DNA from: an uncultured Marinicella sp.
GTDB taxonomy: Bacteria > Pseudomonadota > Gammaproteobacteria > Xanthomonadales > Marinicellaceae
Reading direction: 5' to 3'
DNA length: 64,000 bases
Assembly (NCBI GenBank): GCA_947502595.1
Contig: CANNAM010000001.1
Coordinates: forward strand, 62,001 to 126,000
Shown here: positions 60,836 through 64,000 of the stretch, one piece after another
Position numbering within the stretch: the first letter of the stretch is position 1
How the letters are laid out: the number at the start of each line of letters is the position of its first letter
Position numbers and translations under genes: made by a program
Notes under the pieces: generated by a model
What the model saw: only the letters and a program-made list of their open reading frames with translations
What the model was told of the DNA's origin: nothing
Database searches by the model: none

Positions 60836-62113
60836 TCACTCAAAACCGTGTTTAAAAATCACATCGATCGCTACTGAACTTTCATAAGCACCCATATCAA
60901 CCACTTCTTGATGTATTCTCATTTCACCATCTATATCAGTCACAATATAGTCAGGTACAGCTGAATTAAGTCCTGAATTGAGCGCCGGCGATAGAGACTG
61001 CAATCGTAGGTTTGTACCACTGACAAATAACGGGTCTTGTTCAATGTCATTGGTGCCGGCAGTATAATTATTGCTGGCATTGCCAAAAACTAAATTAAAA
61101 TCATTGTTAACTGTGGCGTCAAAATCATTGAGGTTTATCCCGGACTGGCTGTTAAAGGCGATAATGTTATTAAAAAATGTGGCATTACTGGTGGCGCCTA
61201 AATCATCTCTGCCACCGTATGAAATACCTATCTTATTAAAAGCCAAGGTATTGTTAATTACCTCAAAATTAGCATGCCCGAAACCACTCGAGTTGTTAGA
61301 TAAAGCAATGCCAGCTGGCCTACCGGCAATATTGGACTGGCCGGATATGACATTATTAATCGCTCTGGCTGTTAGAAAGCCACCGGTTCCATTTAAGCGA
61401 AGACTGATGCCGGAATTAAAATTTTGCCCTGAAATTTCATTATCGATAACATCAACAAAAAAACTGCTGTGAGAAGATCCATAAACACTTATCGCTGCTT
61501 CCTGACCTGTGTTTGAAGCGGTTATGCGATTGTTGGCGATGACAGCCAGGTTACCCGTTCCCAAAAAACTGCCTATAGATATTCCTGAAACAACTTCATC
61601 CTCGATATTAATGTTGTTTCCTTCAACTAATACTATTACCGGCCCATAAGGTGGCGATGCATTTCCTGATGAAACTTCTATGGCAGGCCTGAAAGATGAA
61701 TCTTCAACAACATTGTTGCGAAAAGTAACATCAAATGTTCCTTGTCCACCTTGAACAGCCCTGAAATTGCCAGTTTCTAAAGTCAACCCTTCAATAACCA
61801 CTGTTATGTCTTCATCCGATCCAGAAAAATTCAGCGAGGTAAAGCTGGGAAACACCGGATTAAATCCATCGGCAGCCCTTAAAGTAAAACTTTTTGCCGG
61901 ACTGACAGCAATGTTTGACTGACTCGGCAGAATATGGCCTCTCACTTCAATAGTTTCACCATCGGCTACACCATTGATACAGGACTCTAAATCATTGATA
62001 ATATTACAAGGTGCTGGGCCGCTAGGCCAGTTTACAAGTGCCATCGAAGGCAAATTAACCAGCATCAGTAAAGTAAACATCAAGCTAAAATATTTTAAGT
62101 TTAATTTTTTCAT
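60836..62113 (-). CDS. secreted parallel beta-helix protein, C-terminus DVIFKHGFE
   Basis: Signal peptide MKKLNLKYFSLMFTLLMLVNLPSMA; right-handed beta-helix repeats (NNRITASNTGQEAAI...); ends GAYESSVAIDVIFKHGFE; tag at 60836..60865. Confidence 0.85.
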   Translation of the reverse strand: MKKLNLKYFSLMFTLLMLVNLPSMALVNWPSGPAPCNIINDLESCINGVADGETIEVRGHILPSQSNIAVSPAKSFTLRAADGFNPVFPSFTSLNFSGSDEDITVVIEGLTLETGNFRAVQGGQGTFDVTFRNNVVEDSSFRPAIEVSSGNASPPYGPVIVLVEGNNINIEDEVVSGISIGSFLGTGNLAVIANNRITASNTGQEAAISVYGSSHSSFFVDVIDNEISGQNFNSGISLRLNGTGGFLTARAINNVISGQSNIAGRPAGIALSNNSSGFGHANFEVINNTLAFNKIGISYGGRDDLGATSNATFFNNIIAFNSQSGINLNDFDATVNNDFNLVFGNASNNYTAGTNDIEQDPLFVSGTNLRLQSLSPALNSGLNSAVPDYIVTDIDGEMRIHQEVVDMGAYESSVAIDVIFKHGFE

Positions 62114-62231
62114 AACAATTTATCCTTCATTTTTAAGTAACCATCGGTGCTTTAGTCATTCGAAGACAGCGCTAAACATGCCATCATTAATACAGGCATC
62201 AAATGACACAAAACACCGAGGCTAGTTATTA

Positions 62232-63287
62232 TTAAGCCTTCACTTCTAAAATTAAATTAAACGGTGTTTCAGCGGCTTTTTCACAGTAACTGAAGCCGCC
62301 GGCTTTGATGGTTTCTGTTAACCTCGATAAGCCTGCTTGTGCACCCAAAGCCAAACCCACTTCTTGGTTCATGGAACATGGGACACATAATTGGGTTGAG
62401 AACGCATAGAAGGCACGACCAACCGGGTTGAGGTTGTCTTTAATGGAATCTTTAGCAAACGGCTCAACAATCATGCATGAACCATCGGACTTCAAAGCTT
62501 GCTTGGCATGGGCGCATGCACCCACCGGATCACCCATGTCATGTAAACAATCGAAGTATGTAATGAGATCAAAATTTTTATCGGTATAGTTTTTTGCGGT
62601 GGCCACTTTAAATTCGATGTTGTCTAAACCTGCTTCTTCAGCGCGTGCCTGCGCATAATCAATGGACTCTTGGTGGTAGTCGATGCCAATAAAATGTGAG
62701 TTAGGAAAGGCTTTCGCCATGATGAGTGTTGAAGCCGCATGGCCACAACCAATGTCAGCGACTTTGGCGCCTTGGGTCAGTTTCTCACTGACACCATCCA
62801 AAGCCGGAATCCAATTGTTAATCAGATTACCTGAATACGATGGACTGAAAAATTTCTCTGTACCACAAAAAAGGCAGGTGTGGTGATCGCCCCATGAAAC
62901 ACCTTCGCCAGTTTTAAAAGCTTCCAGCATTTTGGGTTCATCATGATATAAAGAAGCAATGACATAAAAAGCACCGGTCATAAAAACCGGACTGTTTGAA
63001 TCCCCAAATACCGCCACCTGTTCCGGCGTCATAAAGAATTGGTGTTTGTCACTGTCATATTCGACATAGCCTGAGGCTGCTTGCGCTGCCAACCACTCTT
63101 GTACATAACGTAACGCCGTGCCGGTTTTATCCGCCAATTCACTGGCACTTAAATGCCCAGATTCTCCTAAGGCTTTATACAGACCTAATTTATCACCAAG
63201 GGTGATTAAAGGGCCATTAGCCGCGGCACCCATTTCGACCACCACTTGTCCTAACAGCTGCTGAAGTTTTTCGTCTTTGATCGTCAT
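62232..63287 (-). CDS. class I SAM-dependent methyltransferase with N-terminal winged-helix domain
   Basis: N-term LYKALGESGHLSASELADKTGTALRYVQEWLAAQAASGYVEYD; VADIGCGHAASTLIMAKAFPNSHFIGIDYH. Confidence 0.9.
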   Translation of the reverse strand: MTIKDEKLQQLLGQVVVEMGAAANGPLITLGDKLGLYKALGESGHLSASELADKTGTALRYVQEWLAAQAASGYVEYDSDKHQFFMTPEQVAVFGDSNSPVFMTGAFYVIASLYHDEPKMLEAFKTGEGVSWGDHHTCLFCGTEKFFSPSYSGNLINNWIPALDGVSEKLTQGAKVADIGCGHAASTLIMAKAFPNSHFIGIDYHQESIDYAQARAEEAGLDNIEFKVATAKNYTDKNFDLITYFDCLHDMGDPVGACAHAKQALKSDGSCMIVEPFAKDSIKDNLNPVGRAFYAFSTQLCVPCSMNQEVGLALGAQAGLSRLTETIKAGGFSYCEKAAETPFNLILEVKA

Positions 63288-63348
63288 TATTTTCTCCCGT
63301 CATATTTGATTAATGTGGGAGAAATAATAGCTTTGGATCAATACTCAG

Positions 63349-63387
63349 ACATGAAGATGGTGTAATGATTAGGTAGGGATTAGCTGT
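63349..63387 (-). promoter_or_regulatory. candidate operator of 11-bp direct repeats (copy 2), upstream of the methyltransferase gene
   Basis: Gene-sense CTAATCCCTAC-CTAATCATTAC-ACCATCTTCAT; 62 bp from the start codon; similar to 58286..58324. Confidence 0.6.
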
Positions 63388-63512
63388 ATGACTTGTAATA
63401 GAGCTTAGCCATCCTGTAGCCCGAATGGTGCTTTCTTAAGTGCTAAAGTGATACAGTAAATGGTGGTTTTCACTATTGCCAAACTGAATATTTCAAACCA
63501 GAAGCAGCTAAC

Positions 63513-63584
63513 TAGGGTAGTGGGCTTCAGCCGACCGATCAAACCGCAGGGTTTATATTTGGTTGACTGAAGTCAACAACCCTA
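63513..63584. repeat. imperfect inverted repeat, 24-nt arms (19/24 matching), 24-nt spacer
   Basis: tagggtagtgggcttcagccgacc (63513..63536) vs reverse complement of ggttgactgaagtcaacaacccta (63561..63584); inner perfect GTTGACT-GA-AGTCAAC. Confidence 0.75.
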
Positions 63585-63657
63585 AAGGTGTAATGGTCAA
63601 GTTTTTCCGGACACATTTAATCCGTTTTTTTACTTGTATAACTTACTGAATTTTGAC

Positions 63658-64000
63658 CTAGAGAAACTTCTTTCTGAACGCATCATGCTTTTGTTTGGCT
63701 TGTTTCAGAGTTTTAATATAACGATCATCAGATTGAAGGAAGTTAAAGGCTGAATTGTGCGTGATGTGTGGGTAATTATAATACCCTGAAATAACCGCTT
63801 TTTCGAGCCACGCTAAACACTGATCCGGTTTTTTTAATAGACAATAAAAATGTGCATAGTAATACATATTCTCTGCATCAATGACATTGGAATCCACCAT
63901 TTTAGTAAGCGTCTCTAACCCCGTATCATAGTCTTCAGCCATAACCGCCAGGTAAATTTGGGCAATCAACCCCCAAATTCCATTTTGATCAATTTCAATG
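63658..64000 (-). CDS. C-terminal part of a TPR-type protein running off the window
   Basis: Frame stays open to the window edge (IEIDQNGIWGLIAQIYLAVMAEDYDTGLETL...YYYAHFYCLLKKPDQCLAWLEKAVISGYYNYPHI); resembles TPR C-termini of CadC-like regulators. Confidence 0.65.
   Translation of the reverse strand, partial: IEIDQNGIWGLIAQIYLAVMAEDYDTGLETLTKMVDSNVIDAENMYYYAHFYCLLKKPDQCLAWLEKAVISGYYNYPHITHNSAFNFLQSDDRYIKTLKQAKQKHDAFRKKFL

Noticed and set aside
48685-62113. PEP-CTERM or GlyGly-CTERM assignment of the beta-helix proteins
   Set aside because: The C-termini end at DxIFxxGFE without the PEP or GG motif, TM helix or basic tail that define those signals.

Overview
This 64 kb window is a gene-dense bacterial chromosome segment, gammaproteobacterial by gene content and order (clpS-clpA next to infA, ftsE-ftsX, slyX, uup, deaD). 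I see no rRNA, convincing tRNA, CRISPR array, prophage or transposase. Main blocks: (1) a partial acyl-CoA dehydrogenase, then type II secretion genes gspC-D-E-F running directly into ftsE-ftsX; (2) ung, infA, clpA/clpS, deaD, a GGDEF protein and a two-component system; (3) a 169-bp tandem repeat array between slyX and an M14 peptidase; (4) a TPR protein, MFS transporter, CadC-like wHTH/beta-propeller protein, Ser/Thr kinase-FGE fusion and uup; (5) a tyrosine catabolism cluster (MarR regulator, hpd, hmgA, FAH); (6) an accessory right-hand half rich in secreted parallel-beta-helix proteins. The most interesting signal is a short motif at the extreme C-terminus, consensus D-[LVI]-I-[FW]-x-[NDH]-[GD]-F-(E), found on seven unrelated or only partly related proteins that all start with a Sec-type signal peptide. 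I propose it as a candidate C-terminal sorting/secretion tag, possibly linked to the T2SS encoded at the left end. Second is a pair of 39-bp elements built of 11-bp direct repeats, at nearly identical distance (61/62 bp) upstream of two different genes, which suggests a shared OmpR/CadC-type operator. Everything was read by eye from the sequence and ORF track; no searches were run.
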